From NCBI RefSeq assembly GCF_004362195.1, contig NZ_SNWG01000001.1:620001-684000 (forward strand): 64,000 bases of DNA. Direction: 5' to 3'. Positions 45,834 to 55,180 of this stretch are shown here, one piece after another (position 1 is the stretch's first letter; every line of letters starts with the position of its first letter). Source of the DNA: Microbacterium sp. BK668 (GTDB lineage Bacteria; Actinomycetota; Actinomycetes; Actinomycetales; Microbacteriaceae). Under the pieces are notes generated by a model. It did no database searches. It had not been told where the DNA came from and saw nothing but the letters and a program-made list of their open reading frames with translations. A program made the translations under genes and the position numbers.

Positions 45834-47261
45834 TCAGCTCCCGCCGGGGTCGCCCGCTCCGTCCCCGTCTTCTTCGAGCACGTCGACGAGCTCGGACGCG
45901 ATGCCGGTGTACGTCGCGGGGGTGAGGGCGAGCAGCCGCTCCTTCGCCTCCGCGCCGATGTCGAGTCCCCGGACGAACTCCGCGAGCTCGGGCGCCCCCA
46001 CGCGACGGCCCCGCGTCAGATCCTTCAGGAGGGCGTACGGATCCGTGACGTGCGAGCGGCCCCGCACGACCTCGGCCCGGACGACCGTCTGGATGGCCTC
46101 GCCGAGCACCTCCCAGTTGCCGTCGAGATCCGCCAGCAGCACATCCTCCGCGAGCGAGATCTCGCCGAGACCGCGCTGCAGGTTGTCCAGCGCGAGCAGG
46201 GAGTGACCGAGCGCGACGCCGATGTTCCGCTGCGTCGTCGAGTCGGTGAGGTCGCGCTGCAGGCGCGATGTGACGAGCGTCTGCGCGAGGGTCGACAGGA
46301 GTCCGCCGGCGATCTCGAGGTTGGCCTCGGCGTTCTCGAAGCGGATGGGGTTGATCTTGTGCGGCATCGTCGAGGATCCGGTCGCGCCGGGCACGGGGAT
46401 CTGGGTGAAGTAGCCGATCGAGATGTAGGTCCACACGTCGGTCGCGAGGTTGTGCAGGATCCCGCCCGCGTGGCGGATCCGGTCGTAGAGCTCGACCTGC
46501 CAGTCGTGCGACTCGATCTGGGTGGTGAGCGGGTTGAAGCCGAGGCCGAGCGACTCGATGAACTCCTGCGCCACGATCGGCCACGCGACGTCCGGCTCGG
46601 CGGCGAGGTGGGCGGACCAGGTGCCGGTCGCCCCGGAGAACTTGGCGAGGAAGTCGGATGCCTCGACCTGCGCCGCGACGCGCTCGAGGCGCCACGCGAA
46701 GACGGCGAGCTCCTTGCCCATCGTGGTGGGCGTCGCAGGCTGTCCGTGCGTGCGCGACAGCATCGCGGCATCCCGGTGCCGGACCGCCAGGGCGCGGAGG
46801 GCCGCGATGACGGCGCGCAGCTTGGGAAGCCAGACGCCTTCGACGGCGCGCTTGACGGTCAGCGCGTAGGCCGTGGAGTTGATGTCCTCGCTCGTGCACG
46901 CGAAGTGCGTGAGCTCGGCGATGCCGTCGAGCCCGAGCTGCGACAGCCGGTCGCGCACCAGGTATTCCACCGCCTTGACGTCGTGGCGTGTGATCGCCTC
47001 GCGCTCGGCGAGCCACCGGATCTCGTCAGGCCCGAAGTCGAGGTACAGCACCCGCAGGCGGTCCCTCTCGGACTCGTCGAGGGGGCTCGTCCCGAAGAGA
47101 GAGCGGTCGGTGAGCGCGAGGAGCCACTCGACCTCGACCTCGACGCGTGCGCGGTTCAGGCCCGCCTCGGAGAGGTAGTCGCCGAGGTCGGCCACGGCGG
47201 CACGATAGCGGCCGTCGAGGGGGCTGAGGGGCTGGATGCCGAGGGCGGAAGAAGAGGACAC
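45834..47261 (-). CDS. purB: Adenylosuccinate lyase
   Basis: This 475-residue homotetrameric enzyme of purine synthesis cleaves SAICAR and adenylosuccinate, releasing fumarate. The fumarase/ASL signature SSTMPHKINPIRFENAEAN is present, together with LSRTHGQPATPTTMG and FACTSEDINST. The start GTG 47261 is chosen for the GGGAG ribosome site and because LGIQPLSPLDGRYR follows; the frame extends eight codons upstream without support. It lies 39 bases downstream of the phosphatase gene on the same strand. Confidence 0.96.
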   Translation of the reverse strand: MSSSSALGIQPLSPLDGRYRAAVADLGDYLSEAGLNRARVEVEVEWLLALTDRSLFGTSPLDESERDRLRVLYLDFGPDEIRWLAEREAITRHDVKAVEYLVRDRLSQLGLDGIAELTHFACTSEDINSTAYALTVKRAVEGVWLPKLRAVIAALRALAVRHRDAAMLSRTHGQPATPTTMGKELAVFAWRLERVAAQVEASDFLAKFSGATGTWSAHLAAEPDVAWPIVAQEFIESLGLGFNPLTTQIESHDWQVELYDRIRHAGGILHNLATDVWTYISIGYFTQIPVPGATGSSTMPHKINPIRFENAEANLEIAGGLLSTLAQTLVTSRLQRDLTDSTTQRNIGVALGHSLLALDNLQRGLGEISLAEDVLLADLDGNWEVLGEAIQTVVRAEVVRGRSHVTDPYALLKDLTRGRRVGAPELAEFVRGLDIGAEAKERLLALTPATYTGIASELVDVLEEDGDGAGDPGGS

Positions 47262-47300
47262 GGTACTCCCGTCAGAGCGCTGCACGCGCGCCGCGCCGGG

Positions 47301-47807
47301 TCACACGGCGGGGCGGATCGCGGGTTCGAGCTGCCGGAAGAGCGCCCGGCTCGCGCTCTCGATCATAGCGAGCACCTCGTCGAACATCCCGGGGCCGGCG
47401 TAGTAGGGGTCGGGGACGTCGAGCGAGGGTGCCGCCGGGTCGAAGGTCATGAGGAGCGCGATCTTGTCGGCATCGGTCTCGGTGCGCGCCCAGCCGCGCA
47501 GGATCCGCTCGTGGCTCCGGTCCAGCGCCACCACGAGGTCGTTGTGGGCGAAGTCGGCCGGTGTGAACTGCCGCGCCCGGTGATGGGCGGCGTCGTAGCC
47601 GCGCCGCTCCAGCGCCTGGATCGTGCGCTGGTCGGCGCGCTCGCCGACGTGCCAGTCCCCGGTGCCGGCGCTCGATGAGCCCACGCGGTCGCGCAGGCCC
47701 GCGGCATCCGCGAATCCCCGGAAGACGACGTCGGCCATGACCGACCGGCAGATGTTGCCCGTGCACACGAACAGGACGCGGAAGGGCTCCACGGCGCTCG
47801 CGGTCAT
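47301..47807 (-). CDS. Low-molecular-weight protein-tyrosine-phosphatase family protein
   Basis: This 168-residue cytoplasmic phosphatase has the P-loop CTGNICRS with nucleophile Cys15 and Arg21, and the general-acid region VPDPYYAG. It is close to actinobacterial Ptp/Wzb proteins that act on tyrosine-phosphorylated proteins in capsule synthesis or host interaction, although no kinase gene lies nearby. GGAG precedes ATG 47807; an ATG nine bases upstream is an alternative start. purB follows on the same strand. Confidence 0.92.
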   Translation of the reverse strand: MTASAVEPFRVLFVCTGNICRSVMADVVFRGFADAAGLRDRVGSSSAGTGDWHVGERADQRTIQALERRGYDAAHHRARQFTPADFAHNDLVVALDRSHERILRGWARTETDADKIALLMTFDPAAPSLDVPDPYYAGPGMFDEVLAMIESASRALFRQLEPAIRPAV

Positions 47808-47972
47808 GGGCTCCATTCTCTTCGTTCCGGCGTCTGAGGCAACCGGTGATCTGCGTCGCCGGGCGTTCACGATCCCGTCATCGCCGGATCTTCCTTTGTG
47901 CGCGGGCGTTGCCTAGGTTTGTGCCGGGAGGCTCACGAAGCCTCCTTTCCATGTGCTCGATGAGGAGGCCCT

Positions 47973-50672
47973 GTGCATCGCTCCGTCCGTCCGCTCACCT
48001 ATCTCGTCGCCGGGGCCCTCGCCTTCGGCGCGCTCGCCGCTGCACCTCCGGCCGCGGCCATCATCGGCACAGACCTCATGCTCAGCGAGGTGATCGAGGG
48101 CTCGAGCAACAACAAGGCCGTCGAGATCTACAACCCGACGGCGTTCCCGGTCGCCCTGGGCAACTACGACCTGGTGCAGTACACCAACGGCAGCACGGCG
48201 CCGACGACCCTCGCGACCCTGTCGGGGACGCTCGCCTCGGGCGGCGTCTTCGTGGTCGCGCACGCGTCGGCGAACGACGCGATCAAGGCGCAGGCCGATG
48301 TGCTGTACGGCAGCGGGATGTTCAACGGCAACGATGCGATCGCTCTCCGCAAGAGCGGCGTGGCGATCGACGTCTTCGGGCAGATCGGCTTCGACCCGGG
48401 CTCCTTCTGGGGCACGGGCAACGACATCACACAGGACCGCACGCTGCGGCGGGAGGCCGATCGGTGCGGCGGCGACCCGATCGGCGAAGACGCCTTCGAT
48501 CCGACCGTCGGCTGGGACACCTTCCCCAGGGACACCGTCGACGACCTCGGCGTCCACACGTCCCTGTGCGAGGTGAACCCCGAACCCGACCCCGACCCCG
48601 ACCCCGAGCCGGAGCCCGACCCTGTCGCGGACTGCGCGGCGACCACGGTGGCGATCGGCTCGGTGCAGGGCGCCGGGGCTTCGACCCCCGTGCCGAACAC
48701 CGTCGTCCGGGTGGAGGGCGTCGTCGTGGGCGACTTCCAGACGGGCGGCTTCGACGGCTACTACGTGCAGGACGCCGGTGACGGAAACGCCGCCACCTCG
48801 GACGGCATCTTCGTCTACCAGCGCGACGACGACGACACCCCGGGCAACGGCGACGGCATCCTCGACGTCTCGGTGGGCGACGTCGTCCACGTCGTGGGCA
48901 CGGTGTCGGAGGCATTCGGCATGACCCAGATCACGCCGTTCGACGCGGCGGTCTGCGCGACCGGCGCGGCTCTGCCCGCCGCCGCGCCGCTGAGCCTCCC
49001 GGCGACCACCGCCCAGCGCGAGGCGCTCGAGGGCATGTACGTCACGCTTCCGCAGTCGCTCGCGATCCTCGAGTACTTCAACTTCGCCCAGTTCGGCACG
49101 ATCGCCGTGGGCCTGGACCGTCAGTACCAGCCCACCGCGACCTTCGAGCCGGGCTCCGTGGAAGCCCTCGCCCTGAGGGACGCGAACATCGCCGAGCGCA
49201 TCACGATCGACGACGGGCGCAGCGTCTCGAACCCCGACCCCGCGATCCACCCCGACGGCGGCGTGTTCACCCTCGATCACTCGTTCCGCGGCGGCGACCT
49301 CGTCACCGACGCGACGGGGGTGCTGGACTACCGGTTCAGCACGTATGGGATCCAGCCCACCCAGGGCGCGGACTTCGAGTCGGTGAACCCGCGGCCCGAG
49401 GTGCCGGAGGTCGGCGGCGATCTGAAGGTGTCGAGCTTCAACGTGCTCAACTACTTCGTCGACCTCGACCCCTCGCCGGGCGACGACTCCAACCCGGAGC
49501 GCGGTGCGAACACGGCCGAGGAGCTCGCGCGTCAGCAGGCCAAGATCGTGGCGGCGCTCGCCGACATCGACGCGGACGTCTTCGGGCTCATCGAGATCCA
49601 GAACAACGGCGACAAGACCCCGTCGGCGGTCGCGACGCTGACGGCGGCCCTCAACGCCGCGGTCGGCAGCGATGCCTACGACTACATCCGCACGGGGAAG
49701 CTCGGGACCGACGTCATCACGACGGCCTTCCTCTACAAGAAGGCGACCGTGGAGCCGCTGGGCGATCCCGTCGCGCTGACGGGGGCCGAGGATCCGCGGT
49801 GGCTCGACACCCGCAACCGCCCCGCGCTGACGCAGACCTTCCGGGCGACGGCGGGCGGCGAGCCGGTGACGGTCTCCGTCAACCATCTGAAGTCGAAGGG
49901 CTCCTCGTGCGCGAGCGACGGAGACCCCGACCTCGGCGACGGGCAGGGCAACTGCAACAAGGTGCGCACCGCCGCCGCGCAGGCGCTCGCCGAGTGGCTC
50001 GCGAAGAACCCGACGAAGCAGGGCACGGGCGACCGGTCGCTCATCATCGGCGACCTCAACTCGTACGACAAGGAGGACCCGATCGATGCCCTGAAGGCGG
50101 CCGGCTACACGGATCTGATCCAGAAGTTCCAGGGAGAGGATGCCTACAGCTACCTCTTCGACGGGCAGCTGGGCTACCTCGACCACGCACTCGCCAGCGC
50201 CGGTCTCGTCGCCGACATCACCGGCGCGGCGCCGTGGAACATCAACTCCGACGAGCCGGGCATCATCGACTACGACATGACGTACAAGGCGCCCGCCCAG
50301 GACGCCCTGTACGCCCCGGACCCGTACCGCTCGAGCGATCACGACCCGGTGCTGGTCGGGATCGACCTCGACACGACGCCGCCGGGCCTCACGCTCACGC
50401 CGTCCGCCGGCCGGATCATGCCGCCCGACAACAAGGAGCGCGTCGTCACGATCGACGTCGTCGCCGAGGACGAGAGCGACGTCTCGGTCGCCCTAGTGTC
50501 GGCCGAGGCATCCGGCTCGAAGAAGGCCCACATCACCAGGATCGACGACACGACGTTCCGCGTGGTGGCGGCGAACAAGGCGGTCTACACCTTCACCTAT
50601 CGGGCGACGGATGCCGCGGGCAACACCACCACCGAGTCCGTGAAGGTGGTGGTCGGTCCGGTCACGGACTGA
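47973..50672 (+). CDS. Secreted ExeM/NucH-family nuclease with LTD domain
   Basis: This 899-residue extracellular protein has a signal peptide (VRPLTYLVAGALAFGALAA, cleavage near AAA) and an N-terminal lamin-tail domain (LMLSEVIEGSSNNKAVEIYNP, about 33-140). An acidic EPDPDPDPEPEPDP linker (about 200-215), an OB-like region and an endonuclease/exonuclease/phosphatase domain (about 485-800) follow. The last shows LKVSSFNVLNYF, LIEIQNNG, GDLNSYDKEDPIDAL and YRSSDHDPV. A C-terminal Ig-like domain closes it. It should degrade extracellular DNA for nutrient recovery or biofilm remodelling. GTG start with GAGGAGG upstream. No sortase signal is present. Confidence 0.93.
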   Translation: MHRSVRPLTYLVAGALAFGALAAAPPAAAIIGTDLMLSEVIEGSSNNKAVEIYNPTAFPVALGNYDLVQYTNGSTAPTTLATLSGTLASGGVFVVAHASANDAIKAQADVLYGSGMFNGNDAIALRKSGVAIDVFGQIGFDPGSFWGTGNDITQDRTLRREADRCGGDPIGEDAFDPTVGWDTFPRDTVDDLGVHTSLCEVNPEPDPDPDPEPEPDPVADCAATTVAIGSVQGAGASTPVPNTVVRVEGVVVGDFQTGGFDGYYVQDAGDGNAATSDGIFVYQRDDDDTPGNGDGILDVSVGDVVHVVGTVSEAFGMTQITPFDAAVCATGAALPAAAPLSLPATTAQREALEGMYVTLPQSLAILEYFNFAQFGTIAVGLDRQYQPTATFEPGSVEALALRDANIAERITIDDGRSVSNPDPAIHPDGGVFTLDHSFRGGDLVTDATGVLDYRFSTYGIQPTQGADFESVNPRPEVPEVGGDLKVSSFNVLNYFVDLDPSPGDDSNPERGANTAEELARQQAKIVAALADIDADVFGLIEIQNNGDKTPSAVATLTAALNAAVGSDAYDYIRTGKLGTDVITTAFLYKKATVEPLGDPVALTGAEDPRWLDTRNRPALTQTFRATAGGEPVTVSVNHLKSKGSSCASDGDPDLGDGQGNCNKVRTAAAQALAEWLAKNPTKQGTGDRSLIIGDLNSYDKEDPIDALKAAGYTDLIQKFQGEDAYSYLFDGQLGYLDHALASAGLVADITGAAPWNINSDEPGIIDYDMTYKAPAQDALYAPDPYRSSDHDPVLVGIDLDTTPPGLTLTPSAGRIMPPDNKERVVTIDVVAEDESDVSVALVSAEASGSKKAHITRIDDTTFRVVAANKAVYTFTYRATDAAGNTTTESVKVVVGPVTD

Positions 50673-50697
50673 TCTCCGTCCCTCCACAACATCCGCG

Positions 50698-50737
50698 CGC
50701 GGCGCGTTCTCCCGATATCGCGGGAGGGCGCGCCGCG
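50698..50737 (+). terminator. Hairpin terminator after the nuclease gene
   Basis: A 17-bp stem (50698-50714 with 50721-50737) contains two G-U pairs and a six-base loop, starting 25 bases after the stop. It has no long T-tract, as is common in high-G+C Actinobacteria. Confidence 0.7.
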
Positions 50738-50766
50738 GCATATTGCGGGACGACGATGCTCGACGG

Positions 50767-51021
50767 GTGGATCGGATCTGGACGACCGGGGCCCCCGGGG
50801 CGGGTTCGCTGCCCGAGGCTCGGCATCGACTGTCGGCGATCGTGACGACGCTGCGAGTCCTGCAGACCGATACCGCGTGGGAATGCCGGGCGGCCGACGG
50901 GTACCGCGTCTCCCTCGAGGCGCTGAGCGGGGACGTGGCCGACCTGAGCGAGCTCGCCCGGGATCTCGAGGGCGACCTGCACGGACTGTGGCTGCGCGCG
51001 GCCGCGTCGGGGGCGTGGTGA
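50767..51021 (+). CDS. Small WXG100-like protein
   Basis: This protein of about 84 residues is almost entirely helical, with a central TAWECRAADGYRVSL that resembles the WXG turn and following helix of ESX/WXG100 proteins, and a second amphipathic helix (DVADLSELARDLEGDLHGLW). GTG 50767 is preferred; a TTG at 50743 would add eight residues. It overlaps the next gene by four bases (GTGA). A secretion partner or immunity role for the downstream hydrolase is suggested by pairing only; no ESX/T7SS core gene is in the window. Confidence 0.65.
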   Translation: MDRIWTTGAPGAGSLPEARHRLSAIVTTLRVLQTDTAWECRAADGYRVSLEALSGDVADLSELARDLEGDLHGLWLRAAASGAW

Positions 51022-52355
51022 GCGCGGGCGACCTCGACATCCGCAGCGGCGGCGTCGTCGCCGTCGACACGGCGTCGCTTCGCGCTGCGGCCGATCGTCT
51101 GGCGGCGACGGCAGAGGAGCTCGACGTCGTCGGGGGCGTCTTCCGCCGGGCCGTCAGCAGCATCGAGTCCGTCCCCCGCGCCGAGACGGTGCGTGCCCTC
51201 GCTCGCGCCCAGTACGCGCGGGACCGGGCGGCGCGACTGGCCGACGAGACGCGGCGAATCGCTTCGCGTCTCGTGGAGCTCGCGGCGGTCTTCGAGACCG
51301 TAGAGCTGCGGGCGGAGCGTCTCGCCGCCGAGGCCGCACGCGACTGGGCGGCTGTCGAGCGCATCGACGCGCGGCTCGTCGTGCTCGAGCGGGAGCACCC
51401 GAAGGCCGTGCTGCAGGCGTCGTGGGAGGAGCTCGCGCGTACCGCGACGTGGGCGGGGTCGCTGGTGGGCGAGGGATCCTCGCTGGCGCAGTGGCTCTTC
51501 CCCGGCGGAGCAGCGGCCGGGGGTCTGCTGCTCTGGGGCTTCACAGCCGGCCTCCGGACGGTGGGGGCCGGCACGGTGGGCCGAGGCGCACGGCTCACCG
51601 GGCCCGCGCAGCCTGTGGTCGTGCGCGAGATCGCCGCGGCCGGCGGCCGGCGACCGCCGGCGACCCTCGCGGCAGCCGCCCAGCGCATTCCCTCGACCGA
51701 CGGCGGCCGCGTCCGCGTCGAGCGGTACGCGATGCCGGACGGCTCGCGCCAGTACGCCGTGTACGTCCGGGGCACCACCGGGGGCGGTGCCCGCGAGGCG
51801 TTCGACATGACGTCCAATCTGCAGCTCTACGGCGGCGAGCAGGCGGCATCGTACGAGGCCGCCGTCGCGGCGCTTCACGACGCCGGTGCCGGGCCGGGCG
51901 ACGTCGTGCATGCCTTCGGCCACTCCCAGGGCGCGATGGTGGCCGCGCGGCTCGCCGTCGACGGAGACTTCGACACCCGGACGCTCGTGACGTTCGGGGC
52001 GCCGGTCGACGCGGAGGTCGGCGAAGGCACGCTCAGCGTCGCCGTGAGGCACCGGGACGATCCGGTCGTCGCCCTCGCCGGCGGAGGCTACGACGGCGGC
52101 GTCGGCTCCCCCGGGAGCTTCGTCGCCGAGCGCACGATCGACCCGATGCTGAGCGCTGCCGACGCCGACCCGCTCACCGCCCACCACATGACGACGTATC
52201 GCGAGACGGCGGCGATGCTGGACTCGTCGGGAGATCCCCGCATGGCGACCGTACGGGAGCGACTCGCGCAGCTGGGCGCCGCCGCGTCGGTGGAGGTCAG
52301 GGAGTACGCGGTCGAGCGTGCCGACCCCGAGCCGGATGCCCCATCGTGTCGCTGA
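51018..52355 (+). CDS. WXG-like N-terminal region fused to an alpha/beta hydrolase
   Basis: This 445-residue protein has an N-terminal helical region (about 1-130; [20 protein letters not shown]) like the targeting part of ESX-type substrates. A hydrophobic hairpin (about 165-190) and a C-terminal lipase/cutinase-like alpha/beta domain follow, with nucleophile Ser303 in [10 protein letters not shown], an oxyanion-type YVRGTTGG and a histidine in [11 protein letters not shown]. It could be a cell-surface esterase or an antibacterial effector; neither is shown. GTG start overlaps the small WXG-like gene. Family name not recognised. Confidence 0.7.
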   Translation: MSAGDLDIRSGGVVAVDTASLRAAADRLAATAEELDVVGGVFRRAVSSIESVPRAETVRALARAQYARDRAARLADETRRIASRLVELAAVFETVELRAERLAAEAARDWAAVERIDARLVVLEREHPKAVLQASWEELARTATWAGSLVGEGSSLAQWLFPGGAAAGGLLLWGFTAGLRTVGAGTVGRGARLTGPAQPVVVREIAAAGGRRPPATLAAAAQRIPSTDGGRVRVERYAMPDGSRQYAVYVRGTTGGGAREAFDMTSNLQLYGGEQAASYEAAVAALHDAGAGPGDVVHAFGHSQGAMVAARLAVDGDFDTRTLVTFGAPVDAEVGEGTLSVAVRHRDDPVVALAGGGYDGGVGSPGSFVAERTIDPMLSAADADPLTAHHMTTYRETAAMLDSSGDPRMATVRERLAQLGAAASVEVREYAVERADPEPDAPSCR

Positions 52356-52395
52356 GGACGTGCTCAGTCGCGGCGCCTGGGGCGGAGGACGATGC

Positions 52396-52788
52396 TCAGT
52401 CGCGGCGCTTGGGGCGGAGGAAGATGCCGGCCACCCAGTTGATGATCGTGATCACAAGCGCCGCGACGACGCCCCACCAGAAGTCGTCGACGCGAAGCCC
52501 CCAGCTCCAGAAGCTCGTGATCCAGGCGGTGAGCCACAGGAGGAAGCCGTTGATGAGAAGGCCGATCAGGCCCAGCGTCAGGATGTAGAGCGGAATCGAG
52601 ATGATCTTGATGATCGTGCCGATGATGGTGTTCACCACCGCGAAGATCGCGGCCACGATCAGGAGCGTCAGCACGTACTGGAGGGTCTCTCCGGGCGGGA
52701 ACGCGATCACGGTGACCTGGAGTGCCGGGATGAGGGTGACGACCCAGATGGCGAAGGCGTTGACCACGACGCGGATGAGGAAGCCCAT
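52396..52788 (-). CDS. Holin-like (phage holin family IV / DUF360-type) membrane protein
   Basis: This 130-residue protein has four transmembrane helices ([41 protein letters not shown]) and a basic PKRRD C-terminus. Databases call the family phage holin, but in Actinobacteria it is a housekeeping chromosomal membrane protein, with no phage genes near. Function is unknown. It is convergent with the WXG-hydrolase gene (40-base gap) and divergent from hisC. Confidence 0.85.
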   Translation of the reverse strand: MGFLIRVVVNAFAIWVVTLIPALQVTVIAFPPGETLQYVLTLLIVAAIFAVVNTIIGTIIKIISIPLYILTLGLIGLLINGFLLWLTAWITSFWSWGLRVDDFWWGVVAALVITIINWVAGIFLRPKRRD

Positions 52789-52898
52789 AGTCCGGCCAGT
52801 CTCGCACGGGCCGCCGTCTCGCGGCAGCGCCCAGGCGCCCCGAGCCTTCACGCGGTGCGGAGCGCTGCGCGGAGGGGGCGTGCGCACCGCCTCGCTCC

Positions 52899-52904
52899 TA
52901 GACT
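52899..52904 (+). promoter_or_regulatory. Leaderless-type -10 element of hisC
   Basis: TAGACT, seven bases before GTG 52912. The frame is open further upstream, so this element is what fixes the start. Confidence 0.6.
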
Positions 52905-52911
52905 CGGAAGC

Positions 52912-54015
52912 GTGACCGAGGCCCCCGTCCGCATCCGACCCGAGATCGCCGCGCTGCCCCCCTACAAGCAGGGCACGCAGGCCGGGCCCGGAGCCTACAA
53001 GCTGTCGAGCAACGAGAACCCGTTCGATCCCCTGCCGGGCGTCCTGGAGGCGGTGCAGGCGGCGACCGCGCTGAACCGGTATCCGGATGCCACGGCCGGC
53101 CGTCTGCGGGCGCGCCTCGCGGAGCGGTTCGGCGTGAGCGCCGACGAAGTGCACATCGGCGCGGGGAGCGTGTCGATCCTCGCCCAGCTCATCCTCGCGG
53201 CGGCGGGCCCGGGCGACGAGGTGGTCTACGCCTGGCGCTCGTTCGAGGCCTACCCCGGCCTCGTCCTCATCGCGGGCGCGAGCCCCGTGCAGGTTCCCCT
53301 CGCGGAGGGCGCCCGGCACGACCTCGACGCGATGGCGGCCGCCGTGAGCGAGCGCACGCGCGTGGTCATCGTCTGCAGCCCCAACAACCCCACCGGGCCC
53401 GTCGTCGGGCACGACGAGTTCGAGGCGTTCCTGGCCAAGGTCCCCGATGACGTGCTCGTCATCCTCGACGAGGCCTACGCCGAGTTCGTCACCGACGCGG
53501 CCGCCGTGGACGGGCTCCGCGTCCTCGGCGGCGAGGGCCACCCCAACGTCGTGGTGCTCCGGACGTTCTCCAAGGCCTACGGCCTCGCGGGCCTGCGCGT
53601 CGGCTACGCGATCGGCCATCCGCGAATCCTCGATGCCGCCCGGACCACGGCGATCCCCCTGTCCGTCACGGCGCACGCCGAGGTCGCGGCGCTCGCGAGC
53701 ATCGACGCCGAAGCGGAGCTCCTAGACCGGGTCCGGGTGATCGCGAAGCGCCGCGACGCACTGGCCGCCGGGCTTCGCGACGCGGGCTGGGCGGTCCCCG
53801 AGGCTCAGGGCAACTTCGTCTGGCTCCACGCCGGGCAGGAGACCCTCGAGGTCGCCCAGCGCTTCATCGAGGCGGGCCTCGTCGTCCGGCCGTTCGCCGG
53901 TGACGGCATCCGCATATCCGTCGGCGAGCATGAGTCTGTGGAGAAGGTCCTAGGCATCGCGGCATCCATTGTCCAGACCCTCCCAGAAGGCCATCCGGGG
54001 CGAGCGCTAGCGTAG
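52912..54015 (+). CDS. hisC: Histidinol-phosphate/aromatic aminotransferase
   Basis: This 367-residue fold type I PLP aminotransferase has Lys221 in [17 protein letters not shown] and the family motifs [17 protein letters not shown] and LDEAYAEF. It catalyses the transamination step of histidine synthesis, and related copies act on aromatic amino acids; away from other his genes, as here, an aromatic role is possible. The start is set by TAGACT seven bases before GTG 52912. It ends four bases before the E1-alpha start, and the -10 of that operon lies inside its last codons. Confidence 0.93.
   Translation: MTEAPVRIRPEIAALPPYKQGTQAGPGAYKLSSNENPFDPLPGVLEAVQAATALNRYPDATAGRLRARLAERFGVSADEVHIGAGSVSILAQLILAAAGPGDEVVYAWRSFEAYPGLVLIAGASPVQVPLAEGARHDLDAMAAAVSERTRVVIVCSPNNPTGPVVGHDEFEAFLAKVPDDVLVILDEAYAEFVTDAAAVDGLRVLGGEGHPNVVVLRTFSKAYGLAGLRVGYAIGHPRILDAARTTAIPLSVTAHAEVAALASIDAEAELLDRVRVIAKRRDALAAGLRDAGWAVPEAQGNFVWLHAGQETLEVAQRFIEAGLVVRPFAGDGIRISVGEHESVEKVLGIAASIVQTLPEGHPGRALA
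54008..54013 (+). promoter_or_regulatory. Leaderless-type -10 element of the E1-E2 operon
   Basis: TAGCGT, six bases before GTG 54020, overlapping the last codons of hisC. Confidence 0.5.
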
Positions 54016-54019
54016 ACAG

Positions 54020-55180
54020 GTGACCCCGACCGAAGACTCGGTTCCCACCCACACCTCCACGCCCGCGGACTCCGCGGTCGTCCGAATCCTCGCGGCCGAC
54101 GGCACACTCACGCCCTCCGACGCCGCGGAGCCCTACCTGGCTCTCGTCGAGGCGCTGACCGACGCGGAGCTCGAGGGCTTCTACCGCGACATGGTCCTCA
54201 TCCGCGCCTTCGACCGGCAGGCCACCAACCTGCAGCGTCAGGGCCAGCTCGCCCTGTGGCCGCCGAGCCTCGGCCAGGAGGCCGCCCAGGTCGGCTCCGC
54301 GCGGGCCGCCCGCCCGCAGGACCATATCTTCCCGTCGTACCGCGAGCACGTCGTCGCGCGCATCCGCGGCGTCGACCCCATCGACATCATCCGGGTCATG
54401 CGGGGCCTGACCCACGGGGGCTGGGACCCCACCGATCCGCGCAACGGCAACACGCACATCTACACGCTCGTGCTCGGATCTCAGACGCTGCACGCCACCG
54501 GCCTCGCCATGGGGCTCGTCTTCGACGGGCGCTGCGGCACCGGCGACCCCGAGCGCGACGAAGCCGTCATCGTGTACTACGGCGACGGCGCGTCCAGCCA
54601 GGGCGACGTGCACGAGGCGATGGTCTTCGCCGCGAGCTTCCAGACCCCCGAGGTCTTCTTCCTGCAGAACAACCAGTGGGCGATCTCGGTGCCCGTCGCG
54701 ACGCAGTCGCGCTCGCCGCTGCACAAGCGCGGCGCAGGCTACGGGATGCCGAGCATCCCGGTCGACGGGAACGACGTCATCGCGAGCTGGGCCGTCACGA
54801 AGGTCGCGCTCGACGAGGCGCGCGCCGGACAGGGGCCTCGGGCGATCGAGGCGCTGACCTACCGCATGGGCGCCCACACGACCAGCGACGACCCGACGAA
54901 GTACCGGACCTCCGAGGAGGAGCGGTCGTGGGCACGGCGCGATCCCATCGAGCGCATGCACGCCTTCCTCCGCGGCCGCGGCGCCTCCGACGCCTTCTTC
55001 GCCGACGTCGAGGCAGAGGCCGAGGCGGTCGCGGATGACGCACGCATCCGCACGACGCAGCTCGGGACGATCCCGGTCGACACGATGTTCGACAACGTCT
55101 ACTCCGAGGCGCATCCCCTCGTCGATCAGCAGCGTCAGTGGTTCGCCGAGTACGAAGCATCCTTCGGGGAGGATTCATGA
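54020..55180 (+). CDS. 2-oxoacid dehydrogenase E1 component, alpha subunit
   Basis: This 386-residue TPP-dependent subunit has the thiamine-diphosphate motif GDGASSQGDVHEAM ending in LQNNQWAIS, and the phosphorylation-loop-like YRMGAHTTSDDPTKYR. Its N-terminus (about 40 residues) is variable. With the two following genes it forms a branched-chain or pyruvate dehydrogenase-type complex; the alpha2beta2 E1 architecture is typical of branched-chain 2-oxoacid dehydrogenases in Actinobacteria, whose main pyruvate dehydrogenase uses AceE. The stop overlaps the beta-subunit ATG by four bases. Confidence 0.94.
   Translation: MTPTEDSVPTHTSTPADSAVVRILAADGTLTPSDAAEPYLALVEALTDAELEGFYRDMVLIRAFDRQATNLQRQGQLALWPPSLGQEAAQVGSARAARPQDHIFPSYREHVVARIRGVDPIDIIRVMRGLTHGGWDPTDPRNGNTHIYTLVLGSQTLHATGLAMGLVFDGRCGTGDPERDEAVIVYYGDGASSQGDVHEAMVFAASFQTPEVFFLQNNQWAISVPVATQSRSPLHKRGAGYGMPSIPVDGNDVIASWAVTKVALDEARAGQGPRAIEALTYRMGAHTTSDDPTKYRTSEEERSWARRDPIERMHAFLRGRGASDAFFADVEAEAEAVADDARIRTTQLGTIPVDTMFDNVYSEAHPLVDQQRQWFAEYEASFGEDS

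Noticed and set aside
52396..52788. Prophage remnant suggested by the holin-like gene
   Set aside because: No integrase, structural or lysis genes are near; this family is a common chromosomal membrane protein in Actinobacteria.
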